DNA of 64,000 nt from Melieria omissa (GCA_963971225.1 OZ020270.1:71440432-71504431), one strand, 5' to 3'. Positions 53,203 to 64,000 are shown, counted from the stretch's first letter. Program-made: numbers and translations. Notes: generated by a model not told the origin, from the sequence alone.

Positions 53203-53574
53203 CAGTCAAACCTAAATTGGAGCGTTGACCGTTGCGTTTTCTGACGCAACCCTCTCGCTCAGTGCGGCATACCGAAATTGAAGCGTTGCGTTGGGATTGT
53301 CTAAATCATGAAATAAAAACAAATGTCAAAAAAATATCTTTTTAGTTGCCTAAAAACCAACAAACTATTATTATTTTGCAAAACTTAGCTCTTATTTGAA
53401 TAAATTCCTCACAATTTAAATCAAATCAAATATAAATCACAGGCGTTTTTGTTTCTCGCAGCCAACTTCAACTGCTAACGCGCTATCAAAATTGGAAATC
53501 CGAATAGCTCAACGTCAGAGCGTTTCAATTGCGGTTTGCCCCATACAATTTGTGTTCCAATTTAGGTTTGACTG
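53203..53574. mobile_element. short TIR element (possible PIF/Harbinger MITE)
   Basis: Ends CAGTCAAACCTAAATTGGA and its inverse bracket 372 bp. TAA occurs on both sides (53200-53202 and 53575-53577), which fits a 3-bp Harbinger-type duplication. However, the right flank is not the continuation of the Loa-like element, so the duplication may be coincidental. Confidence 0.55.
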
Positions 53575-53644
53575 TAAGGGGTCTTACTATGTAATACCTC
53601 ATTTCCGAGCTCGGGAATGAGGTATTACATAGTAAGACCCCTTA
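53575..53644. repeat. 70-bp near-perfect palindrome
   Basis: The arms are 35 bp with 34 pairs matching, centred on CCGAGCTCGG, from TAAGGGGTCTTACTATG to its inverse. There is no loop. Confidence 0.9.
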
Positions 53645-54176
53645 AACTTTTTCTTTTGATTTCTTCTGATTTTCTTTTGGCTTTTCGCTAATGGGCATGC
53701 TAATTGTCAAAAATTGGTAAAATTGTTTTTGTGTTGCTTGCCTTTGGATTTGATTTTGACAAGCAGCATGCCCAAAAGCAGTAACAAAATACATGGGAAT
53801 TTTGTTTTTGCAGTAGTGCTATCACCTCATTAAATACACCTTGATTCAGTTCATCAAGAGTCCATGCTTCATATCATGTTTCAAAATACAGCGTTGATTT
53901 TTTTTAAATTGAGGTCGCCGAGACTACACCAAAGAATTAATACAAATTTTTTCCCGACATCTGCTCTTTCAGTAGGAATTAGCAAAGAGTAAACAAATTG
54001 CAATCAAAATAATCTAATTATAGTAACGATAATGTTTTATAATGATACACATATGTAGGAGTTGTGTGGAGTAAGTATGAACTTTACACTCTGGAACAGC
54101 GGCTCTAAAACTTTTTTTCGTACCATTCATATGTAATGTGGATCAAGATCGAACTAAATAAATTCTATGTGAACTG
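53645..54176. other. AT-rich region with degenerate P-like-MITE-related sequence
   Basis: Inverted GGGCATGCTAATTGTCAAAA and TTTTGACAAGCAGCATGCCC lie at 53693-53786. Near 53800, on the - strand, AAGGTG...GATAGCACTACTGC...CATGTATTTTGTTA resembles the left part of P-like copy 2. No gene is seen. Confidence 0.4.
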
Positions 54177-54290
54177 CATGTCCACGAAAATTTTACCTTA
54201 ATAAGAAATACTGATAAACATGCAACAGATTGTTAAACCTTGAAACAAAAACGTTTAGCTTTAGAAATAGATTACATATCCGAAAATAAA
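54177..54290. repeat. second copy of the 9.5-9.9 kb repeat, first part
   Basis: This matches 9530-9645 with a few differences. The rest of the repeat resumes at 55037-55200 after a SINE-containing stretch, and continues into the tandem duplication. Confidence 0.65.
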
Positions 54291-54363
54291 ACCCTAAACT
54301 TTAAAGAGGTTGTCTTTGAGGTTTTACACAAACGTGCATTTTTTTACATACTATTGTTAAATA

Positions 54364-54830
54364 AGCCGCCGTGGCTCAGTTGGTTAGTGCGTTGGGCCGC
54401 GAGTCGAAGGCAGGCAATACTGCCTGTAATAACCAGTGTTGGGACTTATTACTTTTGATAGTAACATATTACTTATTTAAGTAAAAAGTAACTAGTTACA
54501 CTACATTTTTAAAGCCAAAATAATATACTACGTAATTAGTTACACTACTTTAATATATTAATCACAACACTGGTAATAACACCTAAAACCAAAAAAATAA
54601 CGGGAAAACTCGTTTTCTCTTTCGGTGGCTGTCCTCTCAGCTGGAAAAGGCAAACCTCTGAGAGTAGAAATTGCTTATGAAAGAGCTCCCAACCTGCCGT
54701 TCGGAACCGGCATAAAACTGTAGGTCCCTTCCACCCGCGTACAAATTCACACGCACAACAAGGGTGGTTGCGGGAAGCTAGGCCTTAGTCTCTCCTAAGC
54801 GGGCTGTCGTGCCAGTCAATTATTAAATTA
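54364..54830 (+). repeat. tRNA-derived SINE split by a hAT MITE
   Basis: The head has GCCGCCGTGGCTCAGTTGGT (A box). The body contains TTTCGGTGGCTGTCCTCTCA, AGGCAAACCTCTGAGAG, CTGCCGTTCGGAACCGGC and AAACTGTAGGTCCCTTCC, phrases common in dipteran dispersed repeats. The B box region is disturbed near the MITE at 54434-54572. From 54831 to 55036 I see only AT-rich flank. Confidence 0.65.
54434..54572. mobile_element. 139-bp hAT MITE
   Basis: Ends CAGTGTTGGGACTTATTAC and AATCACAACACTG are inverted over the outer CAGTGTTG. The 8-bp GTAATAAC flanks it exactly on both sides (54426-54433, 54573-54580). It is internally rich in AAGTAAC/GTTACT-type repeats. Confidence 0.9.
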
Positions 54831-56382
54831 TTGTTAAATAATGTTAAAATACGGTGAATATAGATGTTTTGAACTTAATAAAAAACGGCTTTGAGTCGAG
54901 TACCAATCAAACTTTAATATATTTCAGCGACTTACAAACACGGCAGCCCCGCCCAAGCCGGGCTGCACTTCATTCTAAAAGTCTATTGCGACTCTGCCAG
55001 ATTTGGAAAATGGCGTATTAACGCCTTTCGGAGTGTGAAAAAACAAGCGGGGATTAATATCGAACGAAAAATATAAATATATTCCAATTAAGCTGGAGAA
55101 AATACTAAACTGTAAGTGCAATGAAATATGTGCTAAAGCATAAACAACATGATAGCATAAATTCGCTACAAGTAGTTACGGTGTTGCAGTCAGGCACAGT
55201 GATGTTAACTTTTTTTTTTTTAATCCCTACGCGACTTGAAAAAATCCCTACTTTTCCCTACGCTGTCCAGCTATTTTCCCTACGAAATTCCCTACACTTA
55301 TTTTCCAAGTATTTTGTAATATTTAAGGTTTATGTTTAATTTTTTGTGAAAAAAAGTCGCAAAAGTAAAAACCATAACATTTATTAATTCTTCTTTTAAT
55401 TCATTTGCAAGATGAAAACAACAAAACAAAGTTGTGCTTTGTACTGAGATACGATTTAAGGGGACCCGGTGGTCTAGAGTACGAAAATTTCACCTGTTTT
55501 CACGGTTTTTTTTTTGCCATTAAAAATTAAAAAAAACGATGTTTCAACTTTTTGGGCTTATTACTTCGTTTATTGAGCATACAAAACATTTTTGTTTGCA
55601 TTTTAAAAACAATATTTTTTATTATAAAAATGCTGCTAAAGATGACCCTCTCGAAAAATCGGACCCGGACGGCGTACGTGATTTCGAGACTTCTACTCAT
55701 CTGAAACACAAAATTCAAGAAAACTTTTAATCAGAAAGAGTGCAGTTATGGTCGGAACTAGAACAAATCGAAAAAATTAAAAATTGACAAAATGGCGCGC
55801 TTTTGAAAAAAGTTCGTAAAATCGGGTCTTTTTTCACTAGTTTTTTAGTGTAAACAATAAGAAATTATTTAAATAAAATTATGATTCTAGTTCCGACGAT
55901 AGTCATACATGTTGTGAACAACATATCCAAATTTCAAGTGATTCGGTTAAATAGTTTTTTTGTTTTCATCCGCGGCCGCGGTTATGGGCCAGTTACTCAT
56001 GACACAGAACATAAACTTAACCATAAACATAAACTTAGAAAATTTGAGCGATTACTCAAAACTTTATTTCCGTAAACATAAACTTAAAAATTGCCACTTC
56101 GATTTCTCCATCTCGTGAACATTCAAATTCAAACTATTCACGACATTTTTTTACTTGCTATTGTAATGCCAGAGCTGTGATCTGGTTTGGCACCACTGAA
56201 GTCGGAATGCATCCCTGGGCTTCGGTGGTGGCGTGGGTGAAATTAGGCAACAGGGCAGATGTGTGGCAACGGCGGAGATCGGCGACGGAAAAGGTTGGAG
56301 CGAGAGAAAATAGCATAAGAGCGGAATCTTGTAAATTAAATTAAACAAATAAAAAATCAAGTTTATAAGTCAGAAGTGGGAT

Positions 56383-57010
56383 ATGGAAAACGTCGACGGA
56401 TTCACCAAAGCGCATTTGGTCACCAGGCTGAATGAGCTTGGTATCGATTTTCCTGCTCGCGCCACAGTCACCGACATGCGTGAGCGTTTGGCCAGTTATC
56501 TGGAAAACGAGCAGCAAGCAACATCTGCCGCAGGCCAATTGGAGGCTGGTGCCCGAGATGGATTTGAAGACGGTAACCGTGAGCCAGAGATCTCTCCTGG
56601 AGCTGCCAGGGCAGTTAGCAGCCGCCGTGACAACCTTGTTGACCTTGATGATGCCAGTGACGGTGAGATGGACCGTGAGCTGCAACGCCTGCGCAAGAAA
56701 GTTGAAATTATCCGTCTCCGTCGAGAGCTATGTGGTGATGCCCCTGACCGTGGTAGCCCTAGTGACCGTGGAAATTCAACCGCCACCAACCAGTCGCTGG
56801 CTCCGAACACCGTGAGATTTGACTACACCGATTTTGAAGCCACCATAGGGAAATTCAATGGCGACGACGCTTATACTGTTCGACGTTGGCTGCAGGACTT
56901 CGAGACAATGGCGAATATTCGGAACTTGGACGGCATGCAGCGACATTTATGCGCCTGTAAGCTGATGGAGGGCTCAGCAAAACTCTTCGTGCGGTCATGC
57001 CGTACCGCCG
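56383..57010 (+). pseudogene. gag of element C, N-terminal part, copy 1
   Basis: The product starts MENVDGFTKAHLVTRLNELG with a SAP-like helix pair, then a charged coiled-coil (GEMDRELQRLRKKVEIIRLR) and a capsid start (ATIGKFNGDDAYTVRRWLQDFETMANI). It is cut by the Transib end at 57011. Codon use is GC-richer than the flanks. Confidence 0.75.
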
Positions 57011-57207
57011 CACAGTGGGGTATTGACCATTGAAAACGGCGATCAATTCAACTGAGCTATTAAAATTAATGTAAAGTATTTTTTTACATAGATGAAACAT
57101 ATATAAGACAAATTGGAAAAAAAAATTGTTGTTGTTGTTGTTTTTTTTATTAAATTTATTCAATTTAAGTAAATTTTTCATGTTTTGGGCTTCTCACAAT
57201 AGAATTA

Positions 57208-57250
57208 TTAAATGTCATCGCTATTATTATCATCATTTTCGTCATCATCG

Positions 57251-57314
<64 letters not shown>

Positions 57315-57867
57315 TATCATCATCATCATCATCATCAAACGCAATATCATTACTAGACTGGAAATTAGTATTATCTGTTGAAGTTTTTACAGATGGTGAT
57401 TTTAAAAGTTCAATAGCTGATAGTGGTGGGTGTTGAATCTTTTTTTTAGGAAGTTTCCTTAAACTTGATAAAATTGGATCGGAAGCAGCAAGAAATCGAT
57501 GCAAAATATCATGATTGGTTTTTTCTCTGCTAGTCTTGCGTGTAAAATGTTCTCTGTATTTTTTAAATTCTTTATTAAGTGCTTCTTGAGCTTCCTCAGT
57601 TAATTGGCCAATTGGTAACAGAGCGTGGTGTATTATTTCTGGCCCATGAATTAGAAATTTGTGCACCGTAGGTGGCATATTGCACCATGGATACTTTGAT
57701 ACAAAATATCTCGCAGTATCATGTGCGAAATTTCGAAACTTTGCAATATCTACCTCATGGCCACAAGAAACCACTATCAGTATAACGTGCAACCTTTTTA
57801 TCAAGTTCAAGTCAACATTCGTGATTTCAGACGATAGCTCTGCGTTTCGAAAGATGTGATGTGGCTC
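57208..57867 (-). pseudogene. Transib transposase C-terminal exon, copy 1
   Basis: An exon from a TTTTTGTAG acceptor (57868) to the stop at 57208. It contains EPHHIFRNAELSSEITNVDL, then PPTVHKFLIHGPEIIHHALL, PIGQLTEEAQEALNKEFKKY and SREKTNHDILHRFLAASDPI. The EEAQEALNK...R segment is where Transib and RAG1 carry their catalytic Glu. The C-terminus is a poly-Asp run from a (CAT)n array. Upstream exons and the first catalytic Asp residues are absent here. Confidence 0.7.
57240..57340. repeat. (CAT)n microsatellite encoding poly-Asp
   Basis: About 30 ATC/CAT units, read as GAT codons on the - strand. The second copy at 60768-60858 is shorter by two units. Confidence 0.9.
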
Positions 57868-59910
57868 CTACAAAAACAAACATTTTCGTGTTATCAAAGA
57901 GCTAAAAGGTAATATTTTTTCCCTTTTATCTTTCCCAAGTTACGTTGACATCACTTTTATTGTTATTAGCTCGAATGATAAAACAGGCGCACGTTGACAA
58001 AACCAAAACAACAATTATACTAAATGAACAGAAACAGAAGAAGGAGGAATTCAAAAGTACACTATAATCTGCATAATGCGACTTCTATCCTTCTACTTCT
58101 ATCCTTATACAGAAGCCTACACATATGTCTAAAAATAGGTTTGAAATCTGAATATATCAATGACAGGGTCACTTTAACTCGGAATGTCAAAATATATGAT
58201 GAAATCAGAAATTATAAGAATTTCATATAACATTTTTGTACGAAGGTACAATAAAAATATTAACAAAACTAATATGCCCAACCTTATTTGTAGTGCCTTG
58301 CAGTAAAATAACAAAAACAAAACAGAAACACATGATAACAACAACATTCATTACTCCATGAAGATCAAGCGAAATCACACATTTTGGCACTGACTTTGAA
58401 GCACTAAAACGTAAATATTTCACAAAATGCACAAAAGTGCACTTTAATTTTTTGCAATATAGTAGTCAAATATATGTTCTTTACATATCATATAAAATTA
58501 TGACGGCCTTTCACAGCCAAAGTAACTATATGTCTACCTATATCCTTTAAATATGTACAATTTTAAGACTATAACTAAAAAATTTTTATAAATTATTAAT
58601 ACACATATTCTACAATTAAGCTGGAGAAAATACTAAACTGTAAGTGCAATGAAATATGTGCTAAAGCATAAACAACATGATAGCATAAATTCGCTACAAG
58701 TAGTTACGGTGTTGCAGTCAGGCACAGTGATGTTAACTTTTTTTTTTTTAATCCCTACGCGACTTGAAAAAATCCCTACTTTTCCCTACGCCGTCCAGCT
58801 ATTTTCCCTACGAAATTCCCTACACTTATTTTCCAAGTATTTTGTAATATTTAAGGTTTATGTTTAATTTTTTGTGAAAAAAAGTCGCAAAAGTAAAAAC
58901 CATAACATTTATTAATTCTTCTTTTAATTCATTTGCAAGATGAAAACAACAAAACAAAGTTGTGCTTTGTACTGAGATACGATTTAAGGGGACCCGGTGG
59001 TCTAGAGTACGAAAATTTCACCTGTTTTCACGGTTTTTTTTTTGCCATTAAAAATTAAAAAAAACGATGTTTCAACTTTTTGGGCTTATTACTTCGTTTA
59101 TTGAGCATACAAAACATTTTTGTTTGCATTTTAAAAACAATATTTTTTATTATAAAAATGCTGCTAAAGATGACCCTCTCGAAAAATCGGACCCGGACGG
59201 CGTACGTGATTTCGAGACTTCTACTCATCTGAAACACAAAATTCAAGAAAACTTTTAATCAGAAAGAGTGCAGTTATGGTCGGAACTAGAACAAATCGAA
59301 AAAATTAAAAATTGACAAAATGGCGCGCTTTTGAAAAAAGTTCGTAAAATCGGGTCTTTTTTCACTAGTTTTTTAGTGTAAACAATAAGAAATTATTTAA
59401 ATAAAATTATGATTCTAGTTCCGACGATAGTCATACATGTTGTGAACAACATATCCAAATTTCAAGTGATTCGGTTAAATAGTTTTTTTGTTTTCATCCG
59501 CGGCCGCGGTTATGGGCCAGTTACTCATGACACAGAACATAAACTTAACCATAAACATAAACTTAGAAAATTTGAGCGATTACTCAAAACTTTATTTCCG
59601 TAAACATAAACTTAAAAATTGCCACTTCGATTTCTCCATCTCGTGAACATTCAAATTCAAACTATTCACGACATTTTTTTACTTGCTATTGTAATGCCAG
59701 AGCTGTGATCTGGTTTGGCACCACTGAAGTCGGAATGCATCCCTGGGCTTCGGTGGTGGCGTGGGTGAAATTAGGCAACAGGGCAGATGTGTGGCAACGG
59801 CGGAGATCGGCGACGGAAAAGGTTGGAGCGAGAGAAAATAGCATAAGAGCGGAATCTTGTAAATTAAATTAAACAAATAAAAAATCAAGTTTATAAGTCA
59901 GAAGTGGGAT

Positions 59911-60538
59911 ATGGAAAACGTCGACGGATTCACCAAAGCGCATTTGGTCACCAGGCTGAATGAGCTTGGTATCGATTTTCCTGCTCGCGCCACAGTCACC
60001 GACATGCGTGAGCGTTTGGCCAGTTATCTGGAAAACGAGCAGCAAGCAACATCTGCCGCAGGCCAATTGGAGGCTGGTGCCCGAGATGGATTTGAAGACG
60101 GTAACCGTGAGCCAGAGATCTCTCCTGGAACTGCCAGGGCAGTTAGCAGCCGCCGTGACAACCTTGTTGACCTTGATGATGCCAGTGACGGTGAGATGGA
60201 CCGTGAGCTGCAACGCCTGCGCAAGAAAGTTGAAATTATCCGTCTCCGTCGAGAGCTATGTGGTGATGCCCCTGACCGTGGTAGCCCTAGTGACCGTGGA
60301 AATTCAACCGCCACCAACCAGTCGCTGGCTCCGAACACCGTGAGATTTGACTACACCGCTTTTGAAGCCACCATAGGGAAATTCAATGGCGACGACGCTT
60401 ATACTGTTCGACGTTGGCTGCAGGACTTCGAGACAATGGCGAATATTCGGAACTTGGACGGCATGCAGCGACATTTATGCGCCTGTAAGCTGATGGAGGG
60501 CTCAGCAAAACTCTTCGTGCGGTCATGCCGTACCGCCG
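59911..60538 (+). pseudogene. gag of element C, N-terminal part, copy 2
   Basis: This is identical to 56383-57010 apart from two residues (Ala/Thr in SPG(A/T)AR and Asp/Ala in FDYT(D/A)FE). The frame is interrupted after ...LFVRSCRTA by the Transib and continues at 62461 as DWVEFKKELLNIFDRP. Confidence 0.8.
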
Positions 60539-60775
60539 CACAGTGGGGTATTGACCATTGAAAACGGCGATCAATTCAACTGAGCTATTAAAATTAATGT
60601 AAAGTATTTTTTTACATAGATGAAACATATATAAGACAAATTGGAAAAAAAAATTGTTGTTGTTGTTTTTTTTATTAAATTTATTCAATTTAAGTAAATT
60701 TTTCATGTTTTGGGCTTCTCACAATAGAATTATTAAATGTCATCGCTATTATTATCATCATTTTCGTCATCATCG

Positions 60776-60833
<58 letters not shown>

Positions 60834-62455
60834 TATCATCATCATCATCATCATCAAACGCAATATCATTACTAGACTGGAAATTAGTATTATCTGTTGA
60901 AGTTTTTACAGATGGTGATTTTAAAAGTTCAATAGCTGATAGTGGTGGGTGTTGAATCTTTTTTTTAGGAAGTTTCCTTAAACTTGATAAAATTGGATCG
61001 GAAGCAGCAAGAAATCGATGCAAAATATCATGATTGGTTTTTTCTCTGCTAGTCTTGCGTGTAAAATGTTCTCTGTATTTTTTAAATTCTTTATTAAGTG
61101 CTTCTTGAGCTTCCTCAGTTAATTGGCCAATTGGTAACAGAGCGTGGTGTATTATTTCTGGCCCATGAATTAGAAATTTGTGCACCGTAGGTGGCATATT
61201 GCACCATGGATACTTTGATACAAAATATCTCGCAGTATCATGTGCGAAATTTCGAAACTTTGCAATATCTACCTCATGGCCACAAGAAACCACTATCAGT
61301 ATAACGTGCAACCTTTTTATCAAGTTCAAGTCAACATTCGTGATTTCAGACGATAGCTCTGCGTTTCGAAAGATGTGATGTGGCTCCTACAAAAACAAAC
61401 ATTTTCGTGTTATCAAAGAGCTAAAAGGTAATATTTTTTCCCTTTTATCTTTCCCAAGTTACGTTGACATCACTTTTATTGTTATTAGCTCGAATGATAA
61501 AACAGGCGCACGTTGACAAAACCAAAACAACAATTATACTAAATGAACAGAAACAGAAGAAGGAGGAATTCAAAAGTACACTATAATCTGCATAATGCGA
61601 CTTCTATCCTTCTACTTCTATCCTTATACAGAAGCCTACACATATGTCTAAAAATAGGTTTGAAATCTGAATATATCAATGACAGGGTCACTTTAACTCG
61701 GAATGTCAAAATATATGATGAAATCAGAAATTATAAGAATTTCATATAACATTTTTGTACGAAGGTACAATAAAAATATTAACAAAACTAATATGCCCAA
61801 CCTTATTTGTAGTGCCTTGCAGTAAAATAACAAAAACAAAACAGAAACACATGATAACAACAACATTCATTACTCCATGAAGATCAAGCGAAATCACACA
61901 TTTTGGCACTGACTTTGAAGCACTAAAACGTAAATATTTCACAAAATGCACAAAAGTGCACTTTAATTTTTTGCAATATAGTAGTCAAATATATGTTCTT
62001 TACATATCATATAAAATTATGACGGCCTTTCACAGCCAAAGTAACTATATGTCTACCTATATCCTTTAAATATGTACAATTTTAAGACTATAACTAAAAA
62101 ATTTTTATAAATTATTAATACACATATTCTACAAACATAATTTTTTTTAAACATTAGTACAATACCTGAGGTTGAAGGTTCCATATTAAAAAAATTAAGT
62201 TTTGCAAGAATGATATTAAAAAAAGCACTTCAAATCACTGGCAAATGCGTAACGCGCTCTAAACACAACGGAGCAATGAACAAATATGCATTTTGCAAAG
62301 CGCACTGTGACAATACCGTTCAATGTAGATCATTTATTTTTTCACCCAGTGATGCACAATTTTATCTACTTTTCCCCCATACCAAATATTATCAAGATAT
62401 TTGAATTTCATTTTTTGAATTAATCGCCATTTTGGCCATCAAATACCCCACTGTG
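60539..62455 (-). mobile_element. Transib DNA transposon, both ends present
   Basis: The 1917-bp insert starts CACAGTGGGGTATT and ends in its inverse; ~40-bp terminal repeats also share AAAA(C/T)GGCGAT(C/T)AATTCAA. CGCCG is duplicated (60534-60538, 62456-62460), and removing the insert restores a continuous gag frame. Transib elements are known for 5-bp GC-rich CGNCG-type duplications and for termini like the RAG heptamer CACAGTG. The internal gene covers only the transposase C-terminus, so it is non-autonomous. Confidence 0.8.
60733..61386 (-). pseudogene. Transib transposase C-terminal exon, copy 2
   Basis: Same content as 57208-57867, with two fewer Asp codons. 61387-62440, where earlier exons should be, has no recognisable coding sequence, only AT-rich DNA and short frames. 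Confidence 0.7.
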
Positions 62456-62460
62456 CGCCG

Positions 62461-62708
62461 ATTGGGTCGAGTTCAAAAAAGAACTTTTGAATATTTTCGA
62501 CCGACCCATGAGACAGCAGGAAATTTTCGAGCAGCTGCGAGCCCGTAAGTTGAAGAGGACCGAGACCACGTTGCAGTATTACGTCGACATGCGGCAAATC
62601 GCGTCCCAGGGCGATATCCCCGACGAAGACATGATTTCGCTCATTGCGCAAGGTGCCAATGACCTCAACCTCTGGAGCAAATATCCGGGGCCTTCCTATG
62701 ATGCCTAA
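62461..62708 (+). pseudogene. gag of element C, capsid C-terminal part
   Basis: The frame continues from copy 2 as DWVEFKKELLNIFDRPMRQQ, then TTLQYYVDMRQIASQGDIPD and DMISLIAQGANDLNLWSKYP, the Ty3 capsid C-terminal domain. A frame change near 62700 leads to a stop instead of the zinc knuckles. Confidence 0.8.
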
Positions 62709-63171
62709 AGCTACCGCCGGACGGGCTGTTGCCACTGAGACGACTCGCTGCTTTAATTGCCGACAATTTGGTCATTATGCAGATGAATGTACACGCCCCA
62801 AACGACCGGAGCACGGATGCTTCAAATGTTTTGCCGAGGGGCATACTTATAAGGAGTGCCCCAAACGCGTCCGAATTGCTGCCGTAACGAATGCACCTGT
62901 TGATGAAGCGATGATGACCGAAGGTGAAACTGGCGTAACTGCTTTGAATTCGGTAAGTGTAACTATACCTTGTGGAAGTGAATCGGTTTATTATGATAGA
63001 ATATGTACTCTTTTTGACACGGGAAGCCCCTTAGTTTTATCTGTAGGACCCTTGTGCCAGTTTTGGAGTCGACCGACTCACTACAGAACACCGAATTCGT
63101 TGGCCTTGGAGGTTATGAGATCAAAATCTATGGGAAACACGCTTGTCGAATTAAGTTCAATAATGTTTTGA
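62700..63171 (+). pseudogene. zinc knuckles and protease start of element C
   Basis: Two CCHC knuckles are complete, CFNCRQFGHYADEC and CFKCFAEGHTYKEC. The protease follows with ICTLFDTGSPLVLS. A frameshift near 63050 moves the rest of the protease (EIKIYGKHACRIKFNNVLKT) into another frame and gives a stop at 63171. Confidence 0.8.
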
Positions 63172-64000
63172 AAACAATTAATCTTTTTGTAGTTCCTGAA
63201 AATGTATTGCCAACAAGAGTGTTACTTGGAAGAGATGCCTTAAGCGCCTTCAATATTCAGTTAACTTTGTATACTAACCGAAAACTCGGAAATAAAAGTG
63301 GATTTGAATATCTTACGTTCGATAGTTTAAACCGAATCCATTGTGTACTTAATGAAATTGTTAAAACCTCTTCACTTCCATTGGGTTTTGACTTGAAGCA
63401 TGCAGCGAAACAAGAAGATCAAAATGAAATAATGAAATCTGCCGGTTGTGGTGACACAGTTAAAGAGTTCTCCGAATGGTGCGCAGCTTTGAGCCTCGAT
63501 GATAAAAATTTTGGCACTGACTTCGGGCCTGAATGGGATTGTCGGCTTAATGAGTTGATTTCTAGCCACTATCTTTCACCGCAACAGCAAGGGCTGTCTA
63601 CTGGAAAGTATGCTATGAGTATTCACTTAACTGATCAAACCCCTTTCCATTGTCTACCTAGGCATTTGTCATATAAGGAACGTGACTCGGTTGGGAAAAT
63701 AATTGGTGACTTGTTAGACCGTGGCATTATAAGACCGAGCAAGTCGCCTTATGCATCTCCTATTGTTCTTGTCAAAAAGAAAACCGGTGAATACAGAATG
63801 TGCGTCGATTACCGAGCCTTGAATAAATTAACCATACGTGATAATTTTCCCCTGCCCTTGATAGAAGACTGTTTGGAATACCTAGAGGGGAAGACCTGTT
63901 TTTCTATAATGGATCTGAAAGATGGATTTCATCAGATCTGTGTAAGTGAAGAGTCGATTAAATATACCTCCTTTGTTACTCCTCATGGTCAATATGAATA
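63172..64000 (+). pseudogene. pol of element C, protease end to RT, open to the window edge
   Basis: One frame is open from about 63180 to 64000. It holds the protease end (PTRVLLGRDALSAFNIQ), a linker, and RT motifs GIIRPSKSPYASPIVLVKKK, YRMCVDYRALNKLTIRDNFP and CFSIMDLKDGFHQICV. The RT active-site box lies beyond the window. The piece itself is undamaged, but upstream breaks disable the element. Confidence 0.8.

Larger units (their letters stand above)
55085..58612. repeat. 3.5-kb tandem duplication, copy 1
   Basis: This 3528-bp unit is followed head-to-tail by 58613-62131. It holds flanking DNA, the 5' region and gag start of element C, and the left 1602 bp of a Transib. I noticed three substitutions and shorter GTT and CAT runs in copy 2. 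The junction is caattaagc joined after acacatattcta. Confidence 0.9.
57011..58612 (-). mobile_element. Transib, truncated copy in duplication unit 1
   Basis: This is the left 1602 bp of the element described at 60539-62455, starting CACAGTGGGG after CGCCG (57006-57010). It ends at the duplication junction, so it lacks its other terminus. Confidence 0.75.
58613..62131. repeat. 3.5-kb tandem duplication, copy 2
   Basis: 3519 bp, matching copy 1 with an offset of 3528 up to the GTT run and 3519 after the CAT run. Beyond 62131 the Transib continues uniquely to its right end. Confidence 0.9.
56164..64000 (+). mobile_element. LTR retrotransposon C (Ty3/gypsy), runs off the right edge
   Basis: The element comprises a candidate short LTR (56164-56368), a primer-like GTCAGAAGTGGGAT (56369-56382) matching the tRNA-Leu site of A2, gag, protease and RT. 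It is disrupted by the Transib and by the tandem duplication, so gag N-terminus occurs twice (56383, 59911) and the rest only from 62461. The LTR call is weak because the partner lies outside the window. Confidence 0.7.

Noticed and set aside
53203..53577. Firm PIF/Harbinger call from TAA flanks
   Set aside because: The Loa-like sequence does not resume on the other side, so the 3-bp match could be chance; kept as a tentative label only.
54364..54430. Possible tRNA gene
   Set aside because: The head leads into a SINE body and is disrupted before a normal B box.
57126..57356. Poly-His and poly-Ser frames over the CAT array
   Set aside because: These are other readings of the (CAT)n microsatellite; the - strand frame is the one continuous with Transib.

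Overview
This window is eukaryotic and almost entirely made of nested transposable elements. The families present point to a dipteran insect, and a higher fly of tephritid or drosophilid type is the most likely source. They include two env-bearing gypsy-group errantivirus elements, tRNA-Leu-primed Ty3/gypsy elements (mdg3-like), an RTE-like and a Loa-like non-LTR element, mariner, hAT, P-like, Transib and CACTA-like DNA transposons, and tRNA-derived SINEs. The organism is an inference; no single-copy marker gene is intact here. I found no rRNA, bona fide tRNA gene, CRISPR array or bacterial feature.

Layout. 1-8218: a + strand Ty3/gypsy element (called A1), interrupted at 1149-6546 by a young - strand 17.6/297-like errantivirus that has lost its reverse transcriptase. 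8219-11748: older DNA with a 719-bp hAT-type element, a possible host exon (10806-11571) and a hAT transposase tail. 11749-21603: - strand copy A2, with a 3.3-kb RTE-like element in gag and a P-like MITE in its right LTR. 21604-27540: small repeats, a second P-like copy, a non-LTR fragment, a 1.2-kb non-autonomous CACTA-like element, SINEs and a decayed DUF4806-like gene.

27541-40426 is a large CACTA-like DNA transposon. It has CCCTACAAGAAC termini, a 2-bp TT duplication, a TNP2/DUF4218-like transposase broken by two stop codons, and an intact seven-exon accessory gene with a DUF4806-like C-terminus. A complete gypsy-group errantivirus (29895-38237) sits inside the transposase gene. 40427-41509 is an inverted partner of the 23.6-25.8 kb block and carries a third P-like copy with its target duplication.

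41510-43178: an Ack-like kinase fragment, a 108-bp minisatellite and an LTR fragment. 43179-49951: a third, diverged - strand element (B) whose LTRs carry an RTE fragment and a mariner. 49952-55084: a foldback MITE, a Loa-like non-LTR fragment, a TIR element, a 70-bp palindrome, and a SINE split by a hAT MITE. 55085-62131 is a near-identical 3.5-kb tandem duplication of the 5' part of another Ty3/gypsy element (C) with a Transib element in its gag. Gag-pol of C continues to the right edge.

The most notable items are the two-gene CACTA-like transposon with an internal empty-site control, the Transib element with an exact CACAGTG heptamer and CGCCG target duplication, the RT-less but very young errantivirus, and the P-like MITE family.
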